DNA from: Tanytarsus gracilentus
Lineage: Eukaryota; Arthropoda; Insecta; Diptera; Chironomidae
DNA length: 64,000 bases
Assembly (NCBI GenBank): GCA_038502055.1
Contig: JAXRKN010000032.1
Location: forward strand, 1,302,001 to 1,366,000
Reading direction: 5' to 3'
Below, piece after piece: positions 46,101-58,636 of the stretch. The notes under the pieces are model-generated. The model saw only the letters and a program-made list of their open reading frames with translations. It made no database searches and was not told where the DNA came from. The translations under genes and the position numbers were made by a program. Within the stretch, counting starts at the first letter, position 1, and each line of letters opens with the position of its first letter.

Positions 46101-49100
46101 CACCGGTGAATTAAGGATCCCTAACGCATTCGCATTTTCTCAATAATTTTTCCAAAAATAAGGATAAGCTCGCTCATCAATAATAATAACTGCCAATATA
46201 TCACACCATCCAACATCTTATGACTCAATTTATGTAATTTCTAAGGTGTGAAATCGATATCATGTCAACGGCAATTTGATGCGTGTGTTCGCGCGATAGA
46301 TATAAGTGTCAAAATACACAATGCCCATTCAACTCTTTTCAATGCTTTTTGGATCGAGAAAGAAATTACAAATAACTCAATTTAAATTGCGATATTTGAG
46401 TTTATTTAGCAATTTAAAAGTCAAGTTGGAGTTGTGAATGCGTCATATAATCACAGCTGTTATCTCAACATTTAAATCTCTTCTTTTTTATTCACAATTA
46501 AACTTTCGCAGCAGTGCGAGTAAAAGTGAAAAAACAGGCAGCTTAATATCTCGAGTGCTCGATTGTCGATTGCGTAACATTGCATTGAGCAAGAGATAGT
46601 CACTCATTTAAATGTAAGCGCCATACGAACGCTAAAGTGTAAACCGCGATTCGGAATTGAATAATTAATGTAATTATAGAGAACGGAAAAATAGCATCAA
46701 TGCTCGATGTCATAAGTTTATGAGGCACTAATTGATGCCGTGAACTTAAATAACACGATTAACAGTGCCGTGATGGATTTCACATCATGTTAAAACGTGA
46801 TTAGTGGTCGATAAGTAATTCGAAAAGATTTTTGTTCATCAAAGCACAAGATGAAGATTTTTTTTTGATAGAGAGATTAAATTTTGACAATAAGAGCCAT
46901 CAATCAAATCGTAAAGCTTAAAGGATTAGAAACTTATTTAAATTTTGGATATTTTGCAAAATTTTCAATCGAGTTTTAATACAACTTCAAAAATTGTTTT
47001 TATATTTTATAATAAAATAATTTAATTAACCTCAAATAAATTTTTCCAATCATACTTAAGAACAAAAACTTTCTTAATCAAATTTATTTGACAATTAATT
47101 AGAAATGAACATCAGAAAAATTTTGTGACTTACTCTTTTGTCTTCTTTCTCCTTCTCATCAACATTCGGTGATTCTTTACGACCTGAAAAAGTTGCACTT
47201 TTATCTCCATTGCGATCCATCCTCAACTTGCTAAATAGAAATGAGGCAATTTCAAATGACTCGCGTGGATTGAAGCTATTCGATTTTTTCCGTTCATTCT
47301 TCTGTTGTTGCTGTTTCTGGGGTGGCAGCGGCGATGATTCGTCACTCTCGAAGAGAGTACGCGTCGTATCTGAGGCACAAACAGAACGTGAACGAATCGA
47401 GCGAATTGAATTCATGCAACTAGCTCGACTCTTGTGCTGATGATGATGTTGCTCAATGGGATATCGAGTTGTCTCATTGTCGGCAGGAAAAGTGCCGACT
47501 TTATCATTGGGTAATGGAACGTAAAATGTTGGCTGCTTAATGCCAATCGTATTACACTCACTCGAGGACGATGGTGACGATTTATTGCTGTTAAAGAAAA
47601 CATCGTAAATAGATCGCTTCTTCCGTCCAACTGTATTAAATTTAGTCTTCATCGTGTCTTTGGATTGTTCCACTTCCTGCTGCTGCTGCAAAAGCATTTG
47701 CTGCTCTTTGATGTACATCATGTGTTGATGATGATGATGACATCGCATTGACACGGATTTAAATTGCTTTAGATCAAAGTTCTTTGTCGATTCCTTTTTT
47801 GTCTTGCGCTCGCTGCCAAAGAGACTTAGTCTCCGTGTCTTTGTCTTGGCCTTCACGTCTTCACCATCAAAATACTGTAAGCGTGTCTGCTGTTGATTCA
47901 GCACGTGCATAAACTGCTGCTGCGGTTCACTCATGTCCAATGGATAGTTATTTAATGACGATGCCGATGCCGAATATCTGTTTTTGCACTTACACACTTT
48001 GATAGTAGGATGCTCAATTATTGGCTCGTACGTTAAGGGAAAGTTGCTTGCGTAATAACCATTACGATTGTCAATTACCGCAAATACTTTAGACTTTTTT
48101 CCTATTCCTCCTCCACCATTGCCATTCACCATAATGACACGTGGATCGTGAGCGAGAATAAAGTTGGGATGTGTTTGCGGCGGTGATGCCACTTCAGGTA
48201 GTCCATTATCATAGAATTGATAAGGGAGTGAAGATGGTCCCGATTCACTCGATGAACAATCGAGATTTTTCATTGCATGAAATGATGCACAACGCTGACG
48301 CAACTTACACCATTTCCTCGACAAGCTTGTTGTCGGCGTGTCTGAAAAGAGGGAAAAAGTTATTAAAATTAAAAAAGTCCTCAATTTCGTCGGAGCGAGA
48401 GTGAATAATGATTTTGGTGATCAACGACTCGGAAACAATCACACCCGCGACTCGCTTCGAATCGTTAATGAAGCAGCACAAAAATTAAGCTCTTTTTTGG
48501 ACAAAACGAAAAAAAATTTATTTTCCCTCCATCAAGTTGGCATTGTCATAAATTTCTCTCACATCGAGTAAAAGAATGATGATGATGAGTTCGGAATTTC
48601 GAAATGGTTTCATCTTGCACGTCATAATTGAATAAACGGGTCTTTTGTCATCCTCATTTGAGTTTTAAGCATGTTGCGGTCATATCGGAAAGAGCTCATT
48701 TTCTATTTGTTTTACTCTCAGACGCTAATTATCCGCAATTCGATATGCCACTTAGGGGGTCGGCTGGAAATTTTTTGCATAGGTTTCAAGTGAAATATGC
48801 TCGAAAGAAAAACAATAATATTTAAAAGCCGAAAGATATCAGATTTTTATGATAACAAGAAGATTTTGCTCTTGATTAGTAAATTGAGGGGCGTTGAATA
48901 TCATTTCTTAGGGGTGATAACTTTTTTATAAATTATTTCATATTTATGAGATATATAAAATTATCAAAATTTAGCTTTTTTTATTTAGACTTCACTCGTA
49001 AAAATTCTATGCCATTTCAGCACTCGATGACGAATTTAATATGTCAAATAACTGTCTTTTTATTGCATACACGCAGTGACAGCGAGTTCTCTTGTTAAAA

Positions 49101-52100
49101 TCGCCCGTCGACCGACAACCCAAAATGACAATGATGATAATCGGTGTCAAAGAAACTTTAGAGAGCAAAAGAGAATTTATTGTAAAACAACAATCGCGGC
49201 GCTCTATTGTGACATAATCACTGCTCCGAAAAATTGTTGTTTTGTTCACGCGTTTAATCTCGATTTTTGATTATGTTCGCTCTATGTGTATGTGCTTGCA
49301 CAAACATTAGCGATCAAGGCGCGAGATGAGATGCAACGATTTAAATTTTTTTCATTTCCACACGACTCCGTTGCACCTCGGATTTATTATTGTTTTTTAT
49401 TTATCGTGCAACTTACATAATGAAAATCTATTCATCAAAAAATGCGCGCGCCAAAAAAGATCAAATTAAAGCGTCGAAGGCCAATTACCTAAATTGCAAA
49501 CGCCAAATTCTTTTTTGTTATTTAAATGAGATGACAATCTTTTAAAATTTGCGGTGTTTCTATTTTATTTAAATAATTATTTTTTTATTGAGGTAGGATG
49601 AAGATGATTTTTCTTCTTTTTGAGAATTTTATAAACCGCCCAATTAAGTCAGGTTTGCTAATTTAACCAAAATTCAAGTTTCGTGCCATAAAACACACAA
49701 TTCTATTACACACACTCTAAAGTAAGATCATCAATCAATCAAGCTGAACATCACATTGCGATTTGCGAATTGTAGTGAACGGAAACTCTGCAAAAAAAAC
49801 TGTTAAGCAACACTTTTTTGTGTTTGCATTCAAATAATTTCTCAATCAAACTGATGCAAGCAAGCTAATGTGAAAGCCACGTTGATGGCGATGATAGAGC
49901 GAATTATTGACACAAAAATAATCATTAATGAGTGAAAATAATTAAGAAGAGAAATTTAAATTTTTGCAATTAACAAAAAATTTCGATAAAGTTTTAAATT
50001 TTTGAGTCTTTTAGTGGAAATTATAATTTTAATTAGTAAATTTCCAGGTGCTGCCAAATTTACTCTTATTTTTGAATTTAAAAAGCACGTTATAAAATTT
50101 AATGTAAATTAAAATTTTAAATTATATCGCAAATCAATCTCGGAAATTACCATTCAAACGTAACTGGCACAAGATGTTATTGAGCGATCTTTTTCTGATC
50201 ACTTTGCTGTATTATTGTGTGGTATTTTTAACACACCCTAATTCATGTGAAGAGTGTTCCACCTTCTCAATCGAAAATCTGAATATATCATACACTTTGC
50301 GCGAGTTCCATTATAACAATTTTCATTCAACACTTCAAAGAGAAGATCAATAGTTTGCGCAACACTGGAGAGGCTCACGATATGGCAATTTGGTGTTCGA
50401 GTACACTTCATTTTTCACGTATAGTTTTTTTTGGGTCGCACTCGAGCTTCTCATTAGAGACTCAATGAAGGCATGGGATAAGTTCAACTAGAAAACGAGC
50501 GAGACGTGATGTGTGTGAGAGAGTAAGTTATACTCGCGCGAGTTTTGTTCTTCTTCTTGCTTATTCTGATTTCACGCTTAAAACCATAAAAGTGCGATGA
50601 TAATCTCTCAATGTTATGGAATTTGTTGGGGCTTCTTAAAAATAGTATCGTGAGTCAGAAGTAAAAAAATTTCTCGTTAATTCATCATTATTAATTTTTT
50701 CACACACACACCGAGATTAAATTGAGATGAAAAGTGGACCTCTAGACATCTCAATCGACATTTTAATGCTGCATTGTTCATTAAGCGTGCGCGCCACTCA
50801 AACTCTTTTCTTTATTCACTCGTTGGATCAAATGTTAATGAAGCGGGCGCAACCTCACCGAAAATCTGATATTCGTGTGCCTATAATCATGTGAATGTTG
50901 CTACTTTGAGCGCAGATAGATGATCACAAGAACAATGTAACAATAATAAATTAACTCTCCATGCTTTATGACCCTCACTGAATGTCTATTTTTATTTGAA
51001 TACGATTTAATGCGTGTCTCTTCTTCAGCAGTACATTATCAAGGTCTTTAATATGCGCAAATTGAAGAAGTAGAATAAAATAGAGGAGGAAAATCATCAT
51101 GCCATAACGAACATACATGAATAAATTGTTTTTTGAAGAATAGGCAGAACAGAAAGTTTCTGCATTTAATTTTTTTAATATTTTTTTTCATTCAAAAATT
51201 AATCGACGACTTTAAAAGTTTTTTTGCTGTTTTTACCATCATCATGAACTTTAATCTTCTTTCGCCGCATGTGACACATCAACAGAATAAAAAGTAGATT
51301 ATTTACATTTTTTACTCACGTTCATGAGGGAAGACACTCTTGGCAGAAAGATCTAAAGCAACGGATGAAGATTGCTACAAAATGATGGCAATTGTTGTTG
51401 GTAACATTGTCGTGTTTAAATAGACCGAAAGATAAATGCACTCGGATTCTCTAATGATTCACGCAAAATTTGAGACGAGCAAGAATTAATTTAAGTTTCG
51501 CATTTTGTCTAAAATAAATTCTTTAGAAATTCTCAATGTGTGCAATTATGGAAGGGAAAAATTTCGAAACAAAAGAATTAGTTAAGAAGTCTAAAATTTA
51601 TTCACTCTCTCGCTCGGTGAACCCGCAAAATTACAAATTACTCAAGACTCGCTGACCGTGGCCATGAAAGCCGTCATAAAAATAAATTTTCTTCCCCTTT
51701 TCACGTCGCTTCACTTTGTGGCAAACGGGAAATCTTTTTTGAAATTTAATCAACGACTTGTGTGTGCTTCAAGAAGTTATTAAGAGATGATGAATTTCTG
51801 CGCACTCAAGATTTTCTTGAAATATGATGCAGAGTAGACTACATAATGAGAGATCCATGCAAGGGACGGAATAGTAATAAGATGACTAATGTAAACATTT
51901 CGAGATTTTGTTAAAAACACTCGTGAATAAATTTAAATTAATCCAAAAAATTAGTGCTGCATTATTTTGAAGCTATGCACTCAATCTTAAAAAATGGCTG
52001 CCAAAGACAGTTATTTAATCTCAATCACATGCCGATAAGTATCTAAATATTTATTTATACTTTGTGGTTGAAATTGAGCTATGCAAGATGACTTACCTGT

Positions 52101-52133
52101 GGGCAATTGAATATCACTGTCATAAAAAACCAT
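43153..52133 (-). CDS. Single-PDZ protein, PDZD2/pro-IL-16-like PDZ at C-terminus
   Basis: Scaffold-type protein of unknown function. Exons in gene order: 52133-52097, 48341-47134, 43822-43612, 43445-43353, 43298-43153; 564 residues, all joins in frame. The first exon codes only MVFYDSDIQLPT. The 1.2-kb second exon is Ser-rich and basic, with His-rich (CHHHHQH, EQHHHQHK) and Gln-rich stretches and no known fold; it ends EKEDKR. One PDZ domain spans about residues 463-556: LRKVQF...LGFSIVGGIDSPKGKMGIFVKTI, then EGDLILSVNNQPLHGVTHQEAINVFKGIKTG. This is closest in feel to the last PDZ domains of PDZD2 and pro-interleukin-16; the ortholog is not identified. Introns 1 (3755 nt) and 2 (3311 nt) are unusually long for this window. 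Intron 2 contains a hAT-type element. Additional alternative exons in the long introns cannot be excluded. Confidence 0.82.
43823..47133 (-). other. Intron 2 of the PDZ gene
   Basis: 3.3 kb, AT-rich, containing the hAT-type element at 45360-46123. No other gene seen on either strand. Confidence 0.7.
45360..46123. mobile_element. Non-autonomous hAT-type element with CACCGGTGATCACC arrays
   Basis: 764 bp flanked by a perfect 8-bp target duplication ACGCATTC (45352-45359 and 46124-46131). Terminal inverted repeats TAGGGATCC and GGATCCCTA. Both ends carry clusters of the palindromic motif CACCGGTGATCACCGG. The middle is unrelated AT-rich DNA without a transposase frame. The 8-bp duplication and TA-led termini fit the hAT superfamily. 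Confidence 0.88.
48342..52096 (-). other. Intron 1 of the PDZ gene
   Basis: 3.75 kb, probably with regulatory DNA for the PDZ gene. Short open frames (for example 48338-48571 plus, 49007-49249 minus) show nothing recognisable. No repeat or RNA gene seen. Confidence 0.65.
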
Positions 52134-55100
52134 TTTTGGTTCTAAACAATTTTCATTATTTTTTCACAATAAATTATTTTGATGAACTTTAACGGAAGAA
52201 GTTTATCACAAACATTTCACAACATCAGTGACTTTTTCTATGCCAGCATGAACCAATTTACTTTTTTTACGGTTTTAAACCAAGTGATTTATGCACAATT
52301 CTTTCCTTTTCGTGGTTCAATAATTTTTTACAGAACAAGCAATGTGTGAAAATACTTATTTAAAAAACCGAAGCCTTATTTTTCAATTCAGTCAGCTGTA
52401 CGCGAGTTCACAACACAAACTAAATATAAAAAATTTACTCGCGCCAGTGAGACTTCAAACGAATGGAAAAATAATGAATAAAGGCAAAACATATATGAAG
52501 AAAAAGAGAGAGAAGAGAAAAATGTGTTTAAAATTTTTACAAAAGCGGGGGTCTACGCTCAATGGCACGACTTAATGTTGATTCATCAACACATTGCACT
52601 GTGACTCTCCTCTCTCTCTCTTCGTGCTAGTTCAACATTTATTTTAGTTACACTCCGAAATTCCTACGAATGACGCTATCGTTCTTGTTACGGGCTTGTG
52701 AGCATTATTCATCGGCATTTAGAAATGTGAAGTAGATACATGGTGAGTGCGCGAGAGAGACGAAGAAAAGCCAACAATGCAAATGAGCCACTACACGTGA
52801 TCGGAGTGTATAATGATGCAATTAAAATTACTAAAATAACCCATAAGTCCCTCTAAGCATAAAGAAGTAAATCACTCATTCATCAAACAATGATGCACTT
52901 GAAACATCAAAAAGATAATATTTTCTTTACGGCACGATTTCAAACAGAATTGTTAGCTTGTTTTTTGTTCAAACTTTAAAGTTATTTCCACAAAGTTAAA
53001 TTTTATCTCTTTTATTTACTCAAATGGAATTTTATCTTAAAAAATTAGCACATTTTTTAATAAAGTTTTCAAATATTTGATTTCTAATTTTTTTTTGTCA
53101 AATTCTCTTCCTCATTTTTGGTGGCTGTCATTAATAGAGATCCTGACGGTTTTCACCGAACCGGTTTTCGCCGGTTTTCACCGAAACTTTTCAAAACCGG
53201 TGAAAACCGAATTTTCAGTTCGGTTAACCGGTTTTGAAAAAAAAAATTTAATGGCTCTTGATATTTTTTAATTTTAATAAAAATGTTTGATAAACAAATC
53301 TTCGTAAATTTTCAAAATTTAAAGTTTTGGTCTTGTGAAAACTTTCTTATAAAACGGTGTCTTTACAAGTATTAGAGAGGTTCAACATCGAGTTTACGTG
53401 GTCATTTCGAAAAAAATCCCAAGATTTTTGACCAACCGAAAGCAGCAGAAGTAGCTTCATGAATGAGCAAAGAAATTCAGGCTAGCTTTAGCACCGACAG
53501 CAAAAAAAACAAAGATTGATGTCTGATTATTCAAGTGCTTGGTCGTTTGAAGAAAAAATTTCTTAAGAAGTAGCGATTCGTGGATCGACTTTTGAGGGGG
53601 TTCCAAATTCAAGGCTGGTTGTGGCAGGTGTTGAAAAAAATTTTCAAACAAGAAGGTACTAAAGGACGGATCTGATAGCGACAAAAGTACGCTCATATAA
53701 TCTCGACCTCGACAGACTTTTGGATGGAGTTAAGACCATTCAGGAAACATCTGCCTCAGCCCTAAAAATTATCTCTGTTTTTTAATGATTTTTAGTTGTT
53801 TTTTTCAGAATTTTTCTTAAAATCGCAAAACCGGTTAACCGGTTAAAACCGGGTTTTGAATAGGCAAAACCGGTGTAAACCGAAATGGCCAAAACCGGTT
53901 TTTTCAGGATCTCTAGTCATTAAAGTACAGAGTGATTTTTTTTGACTGCAAAAGCAAAACAAAAATTTTCAACCGAGAGCCACACACAAAGATTTATTTG
54001 TCTTAATAATGGAACCGCATAAGTACAAGAAAAGAAGAGCGAAGGAAAAAAAGAGCAACATACGACGAATATAAATTGCTGACCATTGTTCTTTGCAGAG
54101 TGCTTGCGATAGTGAATAATATGCAGCGATGAGAAGCTCGAGTGAGTTCGCATTTTGAGGTTGCCATCCGCGTTGTGGCAGGTGAGACTTGGTGAAATAC
54201 CACAAACACATTGTTGCATGTGATTAAGGGCTGTTCCATTCAAGGTGTTGAAGACGGCTGACTTACAGAAGAAGAAGAAGAAGTTTCATTAACGTCATGC
54301 AATAGAAAAACGTCAATTTTTCGAGTGGGTGCATGAGAATTTTCTTGTTTAACAATTGGCAACCTTGTACTTGACGCTTTGTTAAGTGCATTTGCTCATT
54401 TCACCTTGTCACCATTCTTTCATCCAAAAATATTACTCGATGCACAATAAAACAGTTGCAACCCGCATTTGGCAAACATTGCAGTCACTGTGTGGAAGCT
54501 CTTCATCATCCTACTTGGTAGCAAGAAACATGCGAATATCTGTAAAAATGCCAATTATGGAAATTTATTTGCAAATCATCAGAATAGCATTTTAAATATG
54601 ATTAAGGAAAATTGCAAAAATATTAAATTTAACTTTTTACAGGTTACACGGTGCAACAAGTAATGATTGCGATTTCATGTTACCCATGATGCACTCAGTT
54701 TCAACGGAAGTTGCATCACTGAACCTGAAACCTCATTTTACCTCTGAACTAATCACTATTTCGTCTCTCTGAAAAATTATTCTTCGTCCGCTTCACGCTC
54801 AATGTGCTTCTTCACATACTTTTTTCCCACTTTTTACCTCGTCAACAACTCGCGGGTTGTATATGAATTTCTTCTCTTCATGTTATGATAATTTTTAAAA
54901 TATTATTCTCGAGTTGTTCTATGTGTGTGCGATAATCATCCATTCGTGACGACCCGACGGAATGAGTAATCTCTTTTCAAAGAGAACTTTTAAAGAATTA
55001 AAAAATTAAAAATATATTTTTTTAAATTCATGAAATTTTATATTAGAAGAAAGGTGATTTTTATAAAATAAAGGACAATTAGAGAATTGAAATGGACTGT

Positions 55101-57758
55101 TGTTTGATTTTATTGGCCTAAAAGTTGCAGATGTGAAAAATAAGTTCACTCATACACTCACGGGGTGAAAAGAAATAATTTTTTTTTGAAACTTTTAAAT
55201 TTATTTGTGTTCAAATCAAAGAATTGAAAACAGACAATAAGTAATGTTAAAATGCAGAAGACGATTTTTAAAATAAAAGTAACATACATGATATATTTAA
55301 AATTTGTTCTTTGCAATGCGAGTTGCATGAATTTGAGGTAAAAATTCTACGCCTTAAATCATAAAAGTTATGCAAAAAATAATTTCGAGAATTCATGTGA
55401 AATTATTTTAAAAATGTAAAATTCAAATTTAACGTTCATAAAAATCAAGCATCAACTTAACTCAGTATTATTTTTCTGTTTGCTCTGTAAATATTTGCTA
55501 AATTTAGTAAAATGTCATTAACAACCCACGCCTTTGACATTCGTACCTATATCATGATTTCTCATGTTGAATCCCAGAAATTTTCCCATTTAACATTGTC
55601 ACCGGGCTGAAACTGATCTATGGGAGTGCCAAAATGAAAGGTTAATTTTTCACTCAGGGAGTTCTCTAATTGAGTAAGGATAATCCAGCGTTATCATCTA
55701 TATTTAGTTGAAACAGGTGTCTAACCATCATTAAAGCTAGATTTTAATCAAATTATCGTAAATTGTTTTATTTATTTGTAGCAGGTGTAAAATTAAATGA
55801 TAATTTGATTATGTTGGTGCCACCACCCTTGTTCACCGACTTTGTAAGAAGCTTTGTCTGATAAAGTTCAGAAAATTTTCTACAACTTTTTAACGAGAGC
55901 TTTTCAATTAATAAACTTTCACACCTTAAGGTTGAATGCAACAAAATGAAGCGAAAGCAAAAAAGTTTGATGACACACATCTTAATTTATCACCACCGCT
56001 GTCAACTTCATGTAAGATTAATTTTCTTTTGCTGTGTCGCGAATTGATGTGTCGAGAGCTTGAGTTAATCTCCTCACAAACCCATAGAGGAGGAAAGCTA
56101 TGATTTATGTCATGTGGGTGGAAATAGAAATATTTTCAATTTGTGTCCTGACGCACAATGATGGTTCTCAAAATAAATCAGTAATTCTGTGGATAAGTCA
56201 ATTTGTTTATTTTTGGATCCAAAATATCTCCATTAGAGACATAAGCTTTACATAAATTCACAATAACAATCAAGATTATATGGAAATCATTTTTTTTATA
56301 TTTATTAATTTTTAATGAGCACGAAAAGTCAAAATTCTAAAGCACTCAAGTAATTCAATTTTTTTATTATTATTTTTATAATAATTTATTTATCTTCAAT
56401 TAAAAAAGTCCCGAAACGTCTAAAATCCTGAAAAGTAAATTTAATCCATCTCATCAAGTTCTTCTTTTTATTTTTTAATGGATGAGCTTTGTAAACGGTT
56501 CACATTTTTTTTTTAACAAGCTCATTTTCAAGGAAATTCCTAATTTTTAATCTTTAGCTCTTAGAAAAATTAATTTTGCGAAAATATTAAAAAAAATTAA
56601 ATTGTAATCTATTTAATGAGAAGATCGAAGGATAATATGTCATTTAATTGGGTTGTTACTAGATGAACTCGCACATGGGAATTCAAAAAGATTATCCTCA
56701 TTAGCTCAATTGAGCCGTTGAGCATTGTCAGCGTTTTATGCTTGAACTCTTCATTTAATTAATGTCACAATTTGTATTCATCATCGTCCTTATGACAAAC
56801 GTGCCAGCAATGAATAATTCTAGCTTATCATAATCATTATCATGATCATCATTTGCGAATAGTCAAAGTGGTTAAAAATATTTTGTGCACTACGAGCTGG
56901 CCACAGGCGCCAGTCCAAACAGAATTGTTGATTCTCGCATGAACCTGCAGAAACAAATAAATTGAAATTGTATAGAAAATTTTTAGCATGTCACGATTCT
57001 ACGATAAAGTCAATATTTTCACTCTCGTGAATGACTCCCACATCGAATACGAATGATTTCTATTCTAAAAGCTTTTTGTGTTTCTATGTTTCGTTATTTT
57101 CGAGTGGATTTTCTGACGTGACTTATTGAAATTATTTTTTTGACTGATTTTTTGTCCTTACCAAACAATTGAGGTTTATTCATGCATCTCAACTTTTCTG
57201 CTGCGATTATAAATGAACGTGAACGTGAACGTGATTAATTGAAAATTTAAGTGACTTTGAAATTTCAACAATTTTTTTTTTCAATAAAAGCTTTTTGAAC
57301 TTTTTAGTCGAAAATTTATGATGCGATTTTTCAATGTGACATTAAAAAAATCAATCGTTTTACGTCGAAGCGATTGTGAGAAGAATTTTTATGCTTTTTT
57401 GAGGATTTAAAAGTTTTTTAACATCGATAAATCCGATAAAATTATTCTTAGCTTAAAGCTCAAATGGTTTAGAATTTTAGATCGATTTTTTAAAATTTTT
57501 CACAGGCGATGTCACTTAAGAGAAAAATTTATTACACTACTTGAGGTTATCATTCACTTGTACGTTAACTTTAAGTTGTATCATTTCCGATTTATTTCGT
57601 GGATCTTGATTTAAAATCGTTGTTGTTCAACAAAAATCGTTAAATCTAGTCATTTCCTTGAACTTGGTCTAGAAAGAATATTTCTACACGCTTTCAATGC
57701 TTTGATCAAGTTTTGGTTATTTTTATCGTAATTTTTTAGAAGTGAGTTTATTTGCTAT
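52134..57758. other. Intergenic region upstream of the PDZ gene
   Basis: Holds the promoter side of the PDZ gene and one hAT-type element at 53135-53915. A GC-richer patch at about 53930-54300 is open in all three minus-strand frames but codes nothing recognisable. A short GAACGT triplet repeat lies near 57213-57230. No gene recognised. Confidence 0.5.
53135..53915. mobile_element. Non-autonomous hAT-type element with AAAACCGGTTTTCACC arrays
   Basis: 781 bp flanked by a perfect 8-bp target duplication GTCATTAA (53127-53134 and 53916-53923). Terminal inverted repeats TAGAGATCCTGA and its near complement TTCAGGATCTCTA. The ends hold clusters of AACCGGTT/AAAACCGGTTTT motifs. It is a relative of the 45360 element by termini and layout, but with a different palindrome. 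The interior 53330-53770 is GC-richer and might be a decayed transposase or captured sequence; I could not identify it. Confidence 0.88.
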
Positions 57759-58581
57759 TATAGCTCCGCTATATATTAATTTTGGATTTCTCCAAAACCA
57801 GTTTTTGGCCCCTAGTGCCAAGACATTACATTGTGCAATATCAAAACATGTACTCAAATGATAGGCCTAGCCAAACCCTACAAACTGGCAAAAACAGATT
57901 TGAAATCGGTTGCTCCTACGAGGAGTTAGAGCCATTTAAGTCATCTTACTTTCTCACTTTCTTCCTTTCTTACTTTCTTACGATCTTAGTGGGCGGCATA
58001 TCTCAAGAACGGCTGGTCGGATTTGACTCGGGTTTGTGGCTAAACATCGGGTTTTGGATCTAGTTGTGCAAGAAGTATTTAGTTTTGAGGTATGACCCTT
58101 CAAGAACCGTCCCTGAGTGCAAAAATGTCCTTTTTCATACAAATTTTCTCTTATATGGCTTCATGGGTATCGTTGAACTCGTAATTTGACCAGGAATCGA
58201 TTGGCATTGATGATTTTTGAGGAGTGTCCATCATGGCCGGCCTGGAGTGCCACTAATGTCCATTTTTTCAGAACTATGACTTCATGTATGTCGTTCAACT
58301 TGTCATTGCATCAGAAATCGATTGACATTAACGATTTTTGAAGAATGTCCATCATGGCCGACCAGGAGTGCCACTAATGTCCATTTTTCAGAACTATAGC
58401 TTCATGTATGTCGTTGAACTCGTCATTGCATCAGGAATTGATTGACACTGACGATTTTTGAGGAATGTCCATCATGGTCGTCCAGCAGTGCCACTAATGT
58501 CCATTTTTCAGAACTATGAGGTACTAATCTAAGACAGCGGAGCTATTGGAAATGGCAACGCCGTTTGCAGACCCATCTTGT
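57759..58581 (+). mobile_element. Non-autonomous Helitron2/Helentron-like element, copy B
   Basis: 823 bp; second copy of the 8230-9083 element, with the same TATAGCTCCGCTATATATT start, CTTGT end, inverted GCGGAGCTAT near the 3' end, hairpin GGC-AAC-GCC and 120-bp internal repeats. A T abuts each end, as at the other copy. The CTTACTTT microsatellite is shorter here. Confidence 0.85.
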
Positions 58582-58636
58582 TTAAGATTATGAATAAGCT
58601 TCAAAATTTTTTATTTCTTTGCTAATAATGATGCTT

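Noticed and set aside
53330..53770. Possible hAT transposase remnant inside the 53135 element
   Set aside because: Composition differs from its surroundings, but no catalytic or dimerisation motif could be recognised in any frame.
53920..54243. Minus-strand region open in all three frames (up to 107 residues)
   Set aside because: Locally GC-richer with few stops in any frame, which points to composition and not to coding. A non-coding exon remains possible.
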